Of a DNA stretch of 64,000 nucleotides, positions 11,290 to 21,503 are shown in pieces. How positions within the stretch are numbered: the first letter of the stretch is position 1; every line of letters starts with the position of its first letter. The notes under the pieces were generated by a model. The model was given only the letters and a program-made list of their open reading frames with translations. It had not been told where the DNA came from and did not search any database. The stretch comes from Rhynchopus euleeides (Eukaryota; Euglenozoa; Diplonemea; Diplonemida; Diplonemidae): contig OY723255.1 in NCBI GenBank assembly GCA_963210315.1, forward strand, positions 62,001 through 126,000, written 5' to 3'. The position numbers and the translations under genes were made by a program.

Positions 11290-12213
11290 GCGTGCTAGAT
11301 CACGGTTTGTTACGACAGAGCGACCAGAGCAGACTTCGACGCAGGTGCTAGATCACCGAATTTTTTACGACAGAGCGATCAGAGCAGACTCGACGTAGGT
11401 GCTAGATCACCGCCTTTTACCACAGAGCGACCAGAGCAGACTTCGACGCAGGTGCTAGATCACCGAATTTTTTACGACAGAGCGATCAGAGCAGACTCGA
11501 CGTAGGTGCTAGATCACCGCCTTTTACCACAGAGCGACCAGAGCAGACTTCGACGCAGGTGCTAGATCACCGAATTTTTTACGACAGAGCGATCAGAGCA
11601 GACTCGACGTAGGTGCTAGATCACCGCCTTTTACCACAGAGCGACCAGAGCAGACTTCGACGCAGGTGCTAGATCACCGAATTTTTTACGACAGAGCGAT
11701 CAGAGCAGACTCGACGTAGGTGCTAGATCACCGCCTTTTACCACAGAGCGACCAGAGCAGACTTCGACGCAGGTGCTAGATCACCGCCTTTTACCACAGA
11801 GCGACCAGAGCAGATTTCGACGCAGGTGCTAGATCACCGAATTTTTTACGACAGAGCGATCAGAGCAGACTCGACGTAGGTGCTAGATCACCCCTTTTAC
11901 CACAGAGCGACCAGAGCAGACTTCGACGCAGGTGCTAGATCACCGAATTTTTTACGACAGAGCGATCAGAGCAGACTCGACGTAGGTGCTAGATCACCCC
12001 TTTTACCACAGAGCGACCAGAGCAGACTTCGACGCAGGTGCTAAATCACCGAGTTTTTTACGACAGAGCGATCAGAGCAGACTCGACGTAGGTGCTAGAT
12101 CACCGCTTTTTACCACAGAGCGACCAGAGCAGACTTCGACGCAGGTGCTAGATCACCGAATTTTTCTACGACAGAGCGATCAGAGCAGACTCGACGCAGG
12201 TGCTAGATCACCC
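11290..12213 (+). repeat. Alternating 53/54-bp tandem repeat (107-bp dimer) leader
   Basis: About 17 monomers alternate between a type with ACCGAATTTTTTACGAC and a type with ACCGCCTTTTACCACAG. Each starts with GTGCTAGATC and contains CAGAGCAGACT. The last monomer runs straight into the gag start codon of YR element A (CACCCATG). Two adjacent same-type monomers near 11770-11830 break the alternation, consistent with unequal exchange. Probably the 5' leader or terminal region of the retroelement. Confidence 0.9.
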
Positions 12214-13329
12214 ATGTCGGACATGCACCCCCACGACATGGACTGGTTGGGGGTGCCAGTCGTGACGGGGTACGGGGATCCGGAAGTGGCAGTGGACACC
12301 TGCGTGTTCACGCCACACTGCCAGGCGGAGCACACCTCGCGGGGAAGGGGCCATTGCAGCACTTGCGGGCGGGCGGCCTGTAAGACCTGCATCCGGGCTT
12401 TCCTCCCGAAAAACGTGTCTGGGGATTTTGTGCAGGGTTTGGGGGAACCGACGTGGGTGTGCCCGATGTGCGCGATGGAGCAACATCGCGACAATCCCCC
12501 GGGGGACACTCGGGATCCCGACTCCCTGTCCCTCTCGGAGGACCCCCACGACGCGTCGCTGGGGGCGTCGGACGACGAGTCGTCGCTGAGGCAGCCGGGT
12601 GTCGACACACAGGGGGAACTGCGCGCGACGATCGCCGCTTTGGCAAAACGGGTGGACACGCTAGAGCGCGAGAAGCCCCCCCTCCTTTTGCGGATCCAGC
12701 AACTGGAGTTTGAGACTAAAAATCTCAAAAAGCAGCTGGGGGCCACCCTGGCACCGGAGTTCTCGCCTCACACAGTGGGGACATGGCGGGACCTGGAGGT
12801 GCCCGCGATCCGGGAGAAGATCCGGGACAGATGCAGGAAGGCCTTCAGGGAAGACGCCCTGCCCGTGAACATCGAGGACGCGAAGGCGTACGAGTACGAC
12901 GTCGCACAGTATCTCAGCACACTGACGAACACACTGGACCTCATCACCGACGGCGAACCCCCGAAGGAGGGCATCATCCGCATGCTGCACTCCAACATCA
13001 ACCAGCTGACAGGGATTACGCAGCTGGGGCTGTACGGCCCGAAGCACCGGAGGGAGTACGTGGCGAGGGCTGAAATCATCGCGCCAAAGGATTTCTCGGA
13101 GACGGCCCAGCGGCGCCTGCTGAAAGGAGTGGCTGAAGAGGCAAAGAAGGAGGGGGAGCACCGCGGACGGGACGGGGACAGGAGGGACCGTGACTACCGG
13201 AACTCACGCCAGCAGAGGTCCGTCCCGGCCCACAGCCGCGACAGGAAGCAGGCAGCACCACCTACGACTCGCGATCGTGACTGGGACAGAAAGGCGCCGG
13301 GCGGAAAGCCGGGAAAGGACCGGCAGTGA
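12214..13329 (+). CDS. Gag-like protein of YR retrotransposon A
   Basis: 371 codons from the ATG directly after the tandem repeats. The upstream in-frame extension only translates repeat monomers, so 12214 is preferred. The N-terminal third has a cysteine/histidine zinc-binding cluster (CVFTPHC, HCSTCGRAACKTC, WVCPMC) of FYVE/RING-like spacing. A coiled coil (about residues 125-170) follows, then a segment with FSPHTVGTW shared with the gag-like protein of element B (FSPHVVATW), then a basic, Arg/Asp-rich tail suited to nucleic-acid binding. It ends at UGA in the context CAG-TGA-CTG, and the same frame continues open into the recombinase. Role as the capsid-like protein is inferred from position. 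Confidence 0.7.
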   Translation: MSDMHPHDMDWLGVPVVTGYGDPEVAVDTCVFTPHCQAEHTSRGRGHCSTCGRAACKTCIRAFLPKNVSGDFVQGLGEPTWVCPMCAMEQHRDNPPGDTRDPDSLSLSEDPHDASLGASDDESSLRQPGVDTQGELRATIAALAKRVDTLEREKPPLLLRIQQLEFETKNLKKQLGATLAPEFSPHTVGTWRDLEVPAIREKIRDRCRKAFREDALPVNIEDAKAYEYDVAQYLSTLTNTLDLITDGEPPKEGIIRMLHSNINQLTGITQLGLYGPKHRREYVARAEIIAPKDFSETAQRRLLKGVAEEAKKEGEHRGRDGDRRDRDYRNSRQQRSVPAHSRDRKQAAPPTTRDRDWDRKAPGGKPGKDRQ

Positions 13330-14289
13330 CTGGCCTTGAGGCCGGTCCCTCCACCTCCCGCACCGATGCAGCGGGAAGCAACAGAACCCCCCCTGACAAC
13401 AACTCAGCGAGAGAAGATTTTAAGATCGGCAAGGCAGACACTGGCGGACTGCCTCTCGGAGTCATATTGGCGCAGCATCAGGAGCTGTTACAGACGGTAC
13501 CGAAGGTTCAAGGAAAACTGGGAAAAGGGGAGGGGGCGGATCTCCCACGACATGGCAATCATCCTCTGGACGGCAAAACTCCGATGCATCGACTCGAGGA
13601 CACGGAGCACAGCGCTGCAGTACACGGTCAACATCGGAGCGGCACTGAAGCGGTACGAGGGGGTGCAGCTCGGGGAGAGCCAGGAACTCATGGATTACAG
13701 AAGGGGACTCAAGAAACAGGGTGCTCTGCGGGCCCAGCAGCAGAAGCCCCCTGCGACGGCCCCGGAGGTGGAAGACATCATCGAAGCGGAGAGGCGGAGT
13801 TTAGTACAGCTGGCCATCTCAATCTGCTGGGCGGGGGCGGCGCGTCTGGCAGACGTGCGGGGTTTGTTGGCGAAGGAGGTGCGTATCCGGGCGGACGGGG
13901 TGGTGGCGGTGCAGTGGTGCAACACAAAGGGGGACCCATGGAAGCTCGGTCGTTTCACGGGTCTGGAGCTGCCACCAAAACAGCTCGGACGTCTCCGCCG
14001 CCTCCTGTCATCCACAACGAGCCCCCTGCAGTGCCTTTTCGAGGGGGTGTCTTACCACAAGGTGGCGAGGGCGGTGAAACGCATCAACCCTGCTCTGACC
14101 CCACATTCACTACGTCGGGGAGCGATACATCATTTGGCCCTGCAGGGGACGCCGTTGGACGACATCCAAACACTGAGCAGACACGCAACAAAGGAGGCCA
14201 TGTTGAGGTACTGCCCGACAGCGGCGCTGGAGCAGGTGTCACGCACGGCAGCCACGTCCCGAAAAATGCGCGGAACGGGGACACAGTGA
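13330..14289 (+). CDS. Tyrosine recombinase of element A (in frame with gag after UGA)
   Basis: The frame is open immediately after the gag UGA; the first ATG is at 13366. The protein has the catalytic pattern of tyrosine recombinases: Arg in AARLADVRGL, then PHSLRRGAIHHLA (HxxR), then LSRHATKEAMLRY (His and the nucleophilic Tyr). It would cut and join the circular cDNA at a target site. The overlapping long open frame that starts at 13326 is the upstream shadow of the RT frame. Expression could be by readthrough of UGA or by re-initiation at 13366. Confidence 0.82.
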   Translation: MALRPVPPPPAPMQREATEPPLTTTQREKILRSARQTLADCLSESYWRSIRSCYRRYRRFKENWEKGRGRISHDMAIILWTAKLRCIDSRTRSTALQYTVNIGAALKRYEGVQLGESQELMDYRRGLKKQGALRAQQQKPPATAPEVEDIIEAERRSLVQLAISICWAGAARLADVRGLLAKEVRIRADGVVAVQWCNTKGDPWKLGRFTGLELPPKQLGRLRRLLSSTTSPLQCLFEGVSYHKVARAVKRINPALTPHSLRRGAIHHLALQGTPLDDIQTLSRHATKEAMLRYCPTAALEQVSRTAATSRKMRGTGTQ

Positions 14290-16002
14290 CCAATCACCTT
14301 CTGCGGGCAAAGATCCCCTCGCTGTCCTGGCTACCTAGAACGCGAAAGTACGTGAGGGACGGCAGCATTCCACCAGAGGGGTCACAGGAGCAGGTCGATG
14401 CCTCGGGTCTGCATGACGACACGTTTGGGCCTGGCCTGGACACGCTGTACGACGACTGCTTCGCAGTGAGGGTATCATCTCGGAGGGCGCGGCCCCCCGC
14501 CACTAGATCCACACCGGCGCCGGGCACGGACTACATCGCGCCGATCTGCAGCAGTTTCTTGAACCTCGACAGGCTGCGGGAGCTGGACACCACAGGGGAG
14601 CTTGACGGCGTCCTCGACATGATCACGGACCCCGCGGCATTCTACTCGAAGTTCATCCCGGGTGCCATCAAGCGGATTAAATCACAGCCCGACGCGTGCG
14701 ACAAAGTCTCAAGACATCTGCGGACACACCTCAGCGCTTTGATCGGTTTCGAAGTCCTCGAGACCGCCCCGCAGAGTTTGGTGCTGCACGCATTCACAGT
14801 GCCAAAGAAGTCGGGGGGTTTGCGTTTCGTGCTGGATGGAAGACCACTCAACGCCCTCATGACGCACCCATTCGACATGCGCCTCCCTCCGATCACCGAC
14901 GTGATAGATCAAATTACATCGCACAGCTGGGCAGCACTGGCTGATGGGAAGAGATGGTTCTACCAGTTTCCCGTGCACCCGGAAATCCGCGAATACTTCG
15001 GGGTGAACGTGGGTGACCGTCGAGGGGATTATGTCCGCACACGTCTGAAAGCGTTGTGCATGGGGTGGTCATTCGCACCCTGCATCGCGCACCGCTCCGC
15101 CCGGGTCCTCCTGCCACAGGAAGAGGGGGCCACGTGGGTGGATAACTTCATTGTGTTGGGGGGGGTCGGAGGAAGGAGTACAGAGTTCGTTTGACGCTTT
15201 CCTCCACCGGTGCGCCGAGACCAACGCTGTGATGAACCTCGATGACCCAGACTACGGGCACCCGGTGCAGCGATTCACCTCGTTCGGGATCGCGTTCGAT
15301 CTGAGAAACCACCGCTACAGATCAGACGAATCATGGCTGGAGAAGTTCCTGTCGGGGACAGAGTTGAGGGCAGTTGTCGGGGGGAAGCCCGCTACACCAA
15401 GAGAGATCTTCAAAGTCGTGGGGGGTTTGGTGTGGCATGCCTACACGACGAAGGCCCACCTGTGTTTCCTCCCGTCAACCCTGACTTTCATGAAGGACAT
15501 TGCAGCTGCCTCAGTCGATGACCGGGGCGCGTGGGATCGCCAGGTGGCGGTCCGACCCTCAGTGCGAGCCGAGATCAAGATGCGTACTCACCGCATGCGG
15601 GCCAACTTTTGGGTACTTCGACCGCCGACGGACGCAGTAACAGTGTGGTCTGACGCGTCATCGACGCGCTGGGGGGTTCTCATCGACACAGCCGCTCCGC
15701 TCGTGGCATACGAAGATTTCCAGGGGCCGAGTTCCGGGCACCACATATACCTGAAGGAGGCACACGCGGCGCGCCAGGCAGTACGCCTTACCGCCCTACA
15801 CTATACGAACAAGCGGGTACGTCTGATGGTCGACAACCTACCCCTCGTGCACTCAATACAGCGGGGGCATTCGTCATCGTTCGTGGCAAACGGAATACTT
15901 GCGGATCTCTTCACGGTTGCACAGGGCGCTGAGCTCTGCATCGAATGCATGTGGGTCCCAACTGATGAGCAGAAAGCAGATCAGTACACCCGGGGGTCGT
16001 AG
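14290..16002 (+). pseudogene. Reverse transcriptase-RNase H of element A, one frameshift
   Basis: RT part in one frame up to 15194: LRELDTTGELDGVLDMITD, VPKKSGGLRFVLDGRPLN, motif A ALADGKRWFYQFPV, LCMGWSFAPCIAHRSARVLL, motif C TWVDNFIV. RNase H part in the next frame from about 15165: WSDASSTRWGVLID, HIYLKEAHAARQAVRL, VDNLPLVHS, PTDEQKADQYTRGS, then TAG. The frames switch at a run of eight G at about 15160-15168, so a one-base indel, real or an assembly error, breaks the ORF. The order RT-RNase H without integrase is typical of DIRS-type elements. Motif C has Asp-Asn instead of Asp-Asp. The upstream start is unclear, and the RT frame overlaps the recombinase frame. Confidence 0.8.
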
Positions 16003-16075
16003 GTGGAAGCGATCAATGCAAAAATCATCTGAAAGGAAGACTCGAGAGACTGCTGCTGTATTTTGCTCATTTTGA
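16003..16075 (-). repeat. Structured repeat fragment (CAGCAG subfamily)
   Basis: Read on the minus strand it has CAGCAGCAGTCTCTCGAGTC, then CAGATGA, then GCATTGATCGCTTCCACC. Similar pieces occur at 17628-17705 and 54327-54400 (minus) and 22828-22892 (plus). Only the 5' half is present; element A occupies the position of the other half. Confidence 0.65.
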
Positions 16076-17626
16076 CGGTTTTTTGGGCTGTCTACATTAT
16101 CACCCTGGCAGCTGACCGGATTCGCTGCAGTTGCTGCGGTTGCGATTGGCTGCGTTGGTGAGGTGTTCCGCACACACCGCCACAACGTCCCCCTTGAGGC
16201 AAGCTCGTCAGATGCAAGACTCCATGTCACTCATCTCGGATTTGTGGCACCGTAGCGAAGACCCCCCCTTGTTTGGTTATTTTCTTTCCGCTTGCAGCCT
16301 CATGCAATGAAGGAGCAAAATGTAACACGATGAATCAGGTCTGATTGAGCATGCACGCTTTCGCGCTTCCTTTTCTTTTTTGCGTGCTCTTGGGGGCCCT
16401 CGCTACCAAGTGCGACTGAGTGAGAAAAAGTGAGAAGTGAGCCACGTTTGGCTGAGAACTGACGACTCGTGACTCACAGTGACTCGTAGCGAGGTCCCCC
16501 CTTAGATATTTTCTTTTGCAAGGCCCGACGTCTGACCCCCCTTCAGTGGAGGCCTCGATCACGAGCGACACTCGATAATCCCCAGCCACTGTCACTCACA
16601 CAGGCCCGGGTGTGTGCGTTTCACCACAACCCCCCCCCAACAATTCACGTGTTGCGTGACATGTGTCGAGAGTGCCCCATTTCGACGGAGGGGGGGCGGG
16701 GAGGTTCGTTCTGACGTGCAGGACACAGTGTGTCGGCGAGGGGTTGGAGCACAAGGGGGATAAGGGGGATGGTTGATTGAGTAACAAATCTGAACACGCA
16801 TCCACGACACCACACACCGCTTTGTGTGTGTAGGCCGCTCAGATGTGCAGAAACACGAGGCGCCTCACAAAAGGGGAGACACAGTTTGGCACAGAACAAA
16901 AGGCCCCGTCGGAGTGATTTGGGTACTTGTTGGAGAACGCAGCACCCCTCCCAGCTGTGTTGCCCATTCGTCTGAACCCGCCACCCAGGGTCTGGCCATG
17001 TTGAACGAGTCGAACGATTTTGGGCCAGGTCCGACCAGACGGGAATTATTTTGTACCAGACACACCTGTGTCAGAGGAAATGCGACAGACACATGGAAGG
17101 ATTCGGTGCGCAGCGACGCTTCTCATTGTTCTTCTCTATCTTCTTTGCTCTGCCATCAGCCCACTTTCTGTACTTCAGGCAGGAATTGGTGGATGCGTGC
17201 AATGCAAGCAAGTGACAGATTCCTGAAGTGTGTCAGTAGTACTTTAGCCCCTCACGCAGAGATCGAACAGTTGGGTTGATGATGAGGATTGCTTTCGGGG
17301 CCTTCGCTGCTCTGCGTCCCGCCTTGACTGTGTTGCTGTGTGGAGGGCACGCTCGTCTTGCTGCACTTATGAGCGAAGGCCTCTGTTGTGAGGCCCGCGT
17401 GTTGGTTCGGCAGACAGCCCCGAGGCTGGGGCCTTACTGCGGGTTGATGTAACATGAGTCGGCGAAGTCGCCTTCCGGCAGCACAGACGCCTGCCCCGCT
17501 TGCCACGATGTGGCGCAGAGCACGTTTTTTTGTCCCAGAGAAATACACATTGGCCTGTCAGTACAGCCACATCCCAAAGCGGCCAACAGCAACAGGCAAA
17601 CACTCCCTTTTTGTGTGGTGGAAGTG
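16076..17626. other. Non-coding stretch
   Basis: No supported gene. A 19-base motif GGCACCGTAGCGAAGACCC at about 16245 recurs at about 20234. Poly-C and poly-G tracts are present. Confidence 0.4.
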
Positions 17627-17627
17627 A

Positions 17628-17705
17628 TCAATGCAAAAACCATCTGCGAAGACTCAAAAGGGCTGCTGCTGGATTTTTGTGGCAAACGCCCCGGTGTTCA
17701 CGAAA
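17628..17705 (-). repeat. Structured repeat fragment (CAGCAG subfamily)
   Basis: Minus-strand reading gives CAGCAGCAGCCCTTTTGAGT, CAGATGG and GCATTGATCACTTCCACC, matching the fragments at 16003 and 54327. Confidence 0.6.
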
Positions 17706-17726
17706 AGCGTTCAGATCGGGAAATTA

Positions 17727-17905
17727 TTGAGTCTCTGTTTGTATCGGAGGATAGAAAATGGAAAAAATGGGTGAGGTAAACATTCTGAGATCTCAGAGAG
17801 TGAGGCTGTACTTGTTGATCGCTTCCACGATCTCAATCCCACCTTGTTCACCTACACTCCACCACCCAACGTGACAGGTGACCGGAGGAGGTTGTACAAA
17901 CAAAA
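17727..17905 (+). repeat. Dispersed repeat, block order X-Y
   Basis: Block X (17727-17843, from TTGAGTCTCTGTTTGT to CGCTTCCACGATCTC) is followed by block Y (17844-17905, from TTGTTCACCTACACTCC to GGTTGTACAA). At 43506-43689 the same two blocks occur as Y then X. Block X contains GTTGATCGCTTCCAC, a variant of the structured-repeat core. Confidence 0.8.
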
Positions 17906-18032
17906 CTAATTGAACCCGGAAATCCCCATTCCCTGTGTGTGTAGAACGTGAGTGAAGCAAAACGAGTAGGGCGGCAGTATCCCGCAAGGACACCCTGCCC
18001 TCGGCACAGCCCCCACCGTGCGCGGGCCCTGC

Positions 18033-19226
18033 TTAGGACAGGGCACACGAGGAGCTCTTCGCGTCGTGCTGCCACGGCGTTGGCTCCACATCGCGAACCG
18101 CAGACACGCACACCCCGTCGCGGTGTGACGCGAGCAGCCACCTGCCACACAGGCTCAGGGCCACGGCGGCGGTGCTGCACCGCGGGGCAGCAGCGCTACC
18201 GATGTGCGCCCCTGTATCAAGCCCCCACAGCTCCGTGCAGCCCTCGTAGGCAGCGGCCACCACGCCGCCCGCCTGCGACACGGCAACGGTGCTGGGGGAC
18301 ACGGGACCCACCTGCAGCGTGCGGAGGCACAGGAGATCGACGGTGCACCACACCTTCACCGTCGTGTCGTAGGAGCACGACACGAGATGTCGCCCATCGC
18401 TCGTCAGCGCCAGGTGCCGCACGTAGCCCGTGTGGCCTGAGAGGGTGTCGGTGCGGCTGAGGTCGTCTGCATCCCACACCCGGATCACGCTGTCATCCGC
18501 TGCCGCAAAGAACCTGGAATGTGACGCGACGACGGCACGAACTGGCCTGGCATAGCCCTGCACCTCTGCGGTGCACACACCACGCACCACATCCCACACC
18601 CGCATCGTGTAGTCCTCCGACGCAGACACGAGGCGGCCGGAGTGGACCCAGGCTGCGCTGCAGACAGAGTCGGTGTGGCCCTCGAGGCGGTGGAGGCACT
18701 CCCACGCAGCGGTGCACCATACCTGGATAGAAGAGTCTGTGCTGCATGCGGCAAGCCACGCACCGCACCTGGAGAAGGCGACACACAGGACCGGCCCGCC
18801 CGACACACGAGCCACCCGCTCTGCAGTGTTGGTGTCGAAGACGAAGACATGTCCCCCTGAGGTGCCGAGAGCGCACAGCAGGTCAGATGGGGACAGGGCC
18901 ACCGCCGTGAGGCAGTCGCTGGGCGCGAGCGGGTCGTGCGTATGGTACTCTGCGGGTGCCTTGAGCTCCACCCAGCGGCGGACTAGCTGCACGTGGTCCC
19001 CGCCCTCGAGAGGTGTGTCTGCGATGCGGTCTGTGTCGTGGAGGTCGCTGATGACAGCCCCGGAGGTGCGGGCTGCCACGCCCGCAGCCTCACCGCCTGT
19101 GTCGGCGTGCGGCCCTGCAAAGATCGCCTCCAGCGCGCGTGCCTTTAGGTCGTGCACGGTGTCCGTGTCAGCCACACCGATGACACAGATCTCCCCACTC
19201 GGAGCGTGGCTCACAGTCACCTCCAT
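18033..19226 (-). CDS. Ubiquitin-like/WD40 repeat protein 1
   Basis: 397 aa from the start chosen at 19226 (MEVTVSHAPSGE), because the paralogue at 54513-55658 begins at the same point (MEVTVRHAGTG); the ORF has 13 codons more upstream. The first approximately 95 residues look like a ubiquitin-like domain (EVTV..., VHDLKARALEAIF, DLHDTDRIADTPLEGGDHVQLV). The rest is a WD40 beta-propeller with clear repeats: LLCALGTSGGHVFVFD, WLAACSTDSSIQVWCT, LVSASEDYTMRVWDV, FFAAADDSVIRVWDA, LVSCSYDTTVKVWCT. Ends in TAA. Likely a cytoplasmic scaffold; partner unknown. Confidence 0.85.
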   Translation of the reverse strand: MEVTVSHAPSGEICVIGVADTDTVHDLKARALEAIFAGPHADTGGEAAGVAARTSGAVISDLHDTDRIADTPLEGGDHVQLVRRWVELKAPAEYHTHDPLAPSDCLTAVALSPSDLLCALGTSGGHVFVFDTNTAERVARVSGGPVLCVAFSRCGAWLAACSTDSSIQVWCTAAWECLHRLEGHTDSVCSAAWVHSGRLVSASEDYTMRVWDVVRGVCTAEVQGYARPVRAVVASHSRFFAAADDSVIRVWDADDLSRTDTLSGHTGYVRHLALTSDGRHLVSCSYDTTVKVWCTVDLLCLRTLQVGPVSPSTVAVSQAGGVVAAAYEGCTELWGLDTGAHIGSAAAPRCSTAAVALSLCGRWLLASHRDGVCVSAVRDVEPTPWQHDAKSSSCALS

Positions 19227-21024
19227 TGTGGCAGTGTGCTCCGCTCTTGCCTCTGACAATCGCACCCACCCCCACCTACCCCCGAGATCTCGTTCAGAAG
19301 AGTGTGTAGATTCCCCTCAGTCAGCTGAGGCCAGCCGCCCTGGTGGGAACAAAAAAAGGCCGCCTGCGGGGGAAAAGTGTGGTGTGTGATTTCGGCAGGT
19401 GCCGGGGCAAACTAAAGGGCAGCACACCACCAGTTCTTGCTCCGTAGAGGCTTCGCTGTCCTTTGTTTCCCACTCGCGCTGCAGGCTGCAGGATGTCCGA
19501 CCAACAGGGTGTCAAGGTGGCGCCTTTGAAGCCCAGCCACGGCACGGAAGGGCAGAGGGGCGAGGCGGGGGGGGGGGGGGTGGTGAAATAGAAGTAGAAG
19601 GGAGCACAAGAATGATCACCCTTCACTCGTTATGCAGGTTGTGTCTGAAAGGGTGCGAGAGGGGGGGGGGTAAAGAGGGGGGGGGGGGGGATATTCAGTT
19701 GGGGGTCGGCGCACAGAAACCCTCACAACCTTTTCCTTTTTATCCTTTTATCCTTCATCCTTGATCTTCGGTTCGACATCGGATGCCCTTTGCGATCAGG
19801 CATGTAGCTTGGGGGGTCCAGCTGGTCTCGAGACCAGCAGTTGCCTATGTTGCTGGTCTGGGGGGGGAAAAAAAAAAGTATAAATCCGGGAAACCCCAGA
19901 ACTTTTTTTGGTGGGGGGGTTTTGCCTCACACCAGGCCGAAGATGTACCCTGCAGCAGGCCCGAACCACGAGGATTTCGGCTCCCGATGACTGCTTCCCG
20001 CGCAGGACTGGGTTCCGACCTGATGTTGGAGAGATCCACACCGTGTTCAGCCCGGAAGGATCAGGTGTTCACTACCGTGGCCTCCGGCGGCTGGGGGGCT
20101 CCGCCCCCCAGACCCCCCTGTGGCTTGTGCTTGTCACTATGCGACTGCGGGGTTCTTCGCTACCGTCAAGTTTTCGTCAAAGTTCGGCGATTTCTCCCTC
20201 TATACACATAGGAAATGCACCAACACACCGTTTCGGCACCGTAGCGAAGACCCACGGTGGCGCTGTCTACTCCGTGCCTCCGGACGCGCCCCGGAGAACC
20301 CGGTGTTCGGTCAGGACGGGATTTGGGGGAAGCGCCGGAAAATACCCCAGACCAGCAGAACCAGCAAAAATCTGAAAATCCAATTTCAAGCTACGTGCCT
20401 GTTTGCGATAGGCAAGTTTTAAAAAAAACGCTCTGGTGATTTTACACAACCCTACGATATTTAGGAGGAAAATGCACCAAAGACGCACCGTCGCAAGGCC
20501 CCCCCCCCCCCCCCTTCCCCCCCGGAGTTCTTCCAAAACTCACTATATACACCTGCAGGCGTCTCCCGATGGGACAGGCTGCTTTGCACCAGAGGTACTG
20601 CACACCTTAACAGCGACGATCGCGGCGATGGGGGTGGCTGTGTGACCTGCTGGATCGACAAATTGGCAGTCGCTGTTGTCAGGTTCGAGCGAAGCGGTGG
20701 GAGGGAAGGAGAGCGGGCGTAACGAGAGACTACATGATGGATGCGACGGCGGCAGCACGCGGTATACCGTGTGTGTGGTTGCGGGAGAGCATCCACAGCG
20801 ACAAACACAGGAGGGACGGGTGGGATCGGAGGGGCGGGGGTGTGTGGGGCGCGAGAGGGAGTGGGGTGAGTGAGTGAGTGAGTGGGTGGGTGAGTGGGTG
20901 GGTGAGGGCGCTGTGGCTATGCATAGTGCAGGATGGCAGCACCCCACACCACCACCACCACCGCCTCAAGAAGAAGGATGGAGAAAAGCGATAAGAATAA
21001 GCAAAGAGGCCGCACACAGCAAGA
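19227..21024. other. Non-coding, repeat-rich stretch
   Basis: No supported gene. Contains long G and C homopolymers (19568, 19662-19690, 20500-20522), one copy of the GGCTGGGGGGCTCCGCCC repeat (20067-20124) and a GTGAGTGAGTGGGTGG microsatellite at about 20868-20910. Confidence 0.5.
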
Positions 21025-21503
21025 TAAAGCACCATTCAGAAGCAACCGCTCGTAAGCCTGTGTTCTGTCTGTTGATGATCTTGCGTTGACGCTTCGGCAC
21101 ACAAAGCCCTGAAATCGTACTCCTTTCGCGGACACTGTCCAGCAACTGTGGGAGAGGGAGTTCCGGAGCTACTTTTTGTTGAGCGCACACTTGCTGTCTC
21201 AAGGCTGTGTTGAGGCCCTGTGAAGTGGCATGAAGTGGTGCGAAATCCTAAATCCCCCGATTTCCTTCGTTCCTTCGCGACTTCGCTACGCTTCGTCGCT
21301 CGTAACGTGATAACAAATATACTGATAAACTTCGGTGCCCCTGAAAGGGCCAATTTACGTAGTTCTGTAGTTCTTACGGAGTTGTTATATGGTTTTCAGG
21401 GGCACCATAAACGCCCTGAGCCTGATGAAGGGCGGGGATAGTGTCTGGGACACGTTTGGTTGCTTGCTGTGTTGAGTGGCTTTCTGCTCACACGAGTGTG
21501 TCA
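21025..21503 (+). repeat. Structured repeat, copy C5, interrupted by insertions
   Basis: The 5' part (21025-21110: AAAGCACCATTC, CAACCGCTC, GCGTTGACGCTTC) and 3' part (21409-21503: CGCCCT..CTGATGA..AGGGCG, GTGTC..GACAC, GTTTGGTTG, GAGTGGCTTT, CACACGAGTGTG) are separated by about 300 bp. The insert includes a GAAATCGTAC-type element at about 21111-21267 and a short palindromic element, GGTGCCCCTGAAA..TTTTCAGGGGCACC (21334-21406). Confidence 0.7.

Larger units (their letters stand above)
11290..16002 (+). mobile_element. Tyrosine-recombinase (DIRS/VIPER-like) retrotransposon A
   Basis: Order: tandem-repeat leader, gag-like ORF, tyrosine recombinase, reverse transcriptase, RNase H. The lack of a DDE integrase and the presence of a tyrosine recombinase place it with YR retroelements (DIRS-type). 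The coding end (stop TAG at 16000-16002) is followed directly by GTGGAAGCGATCAATGCAAA, a variant of the core of the structured repeats. The left boundary is not defined; no matching core copy was found upstream. Confidence 0.8.

Noticed and set aside
11290..12213. CRISPR-like array
   Set aside because: The units are contiguous 53/54-bp tandem monomers with no unique spacers, in a eukaryotic-type context beside a retroelement.
12214..13329. Alternative genetic code with UGA as sense, to join gag and recombinase
   Set aside because: UGA terminates the subtilisin and DUF4116 genes at domain ends, so readthrough or re-initiation is the simpler explanation.
13326..14290. Long plus-strand open frame overlapping the recombinase
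   Set aside because: It is the upstream shadow of the RT frame: Gly/His/Ala-rich with no motifs, while the other frame holds the recombinase catalytic residues.
15160..15168. Programmed frameshift between RT and RNase H in element A
   Set aside because: The break lies in a run of eight G with no slippery-site or pseudoknot evidence, and element B breaks at different places; an indel or sequencing error is likelier.
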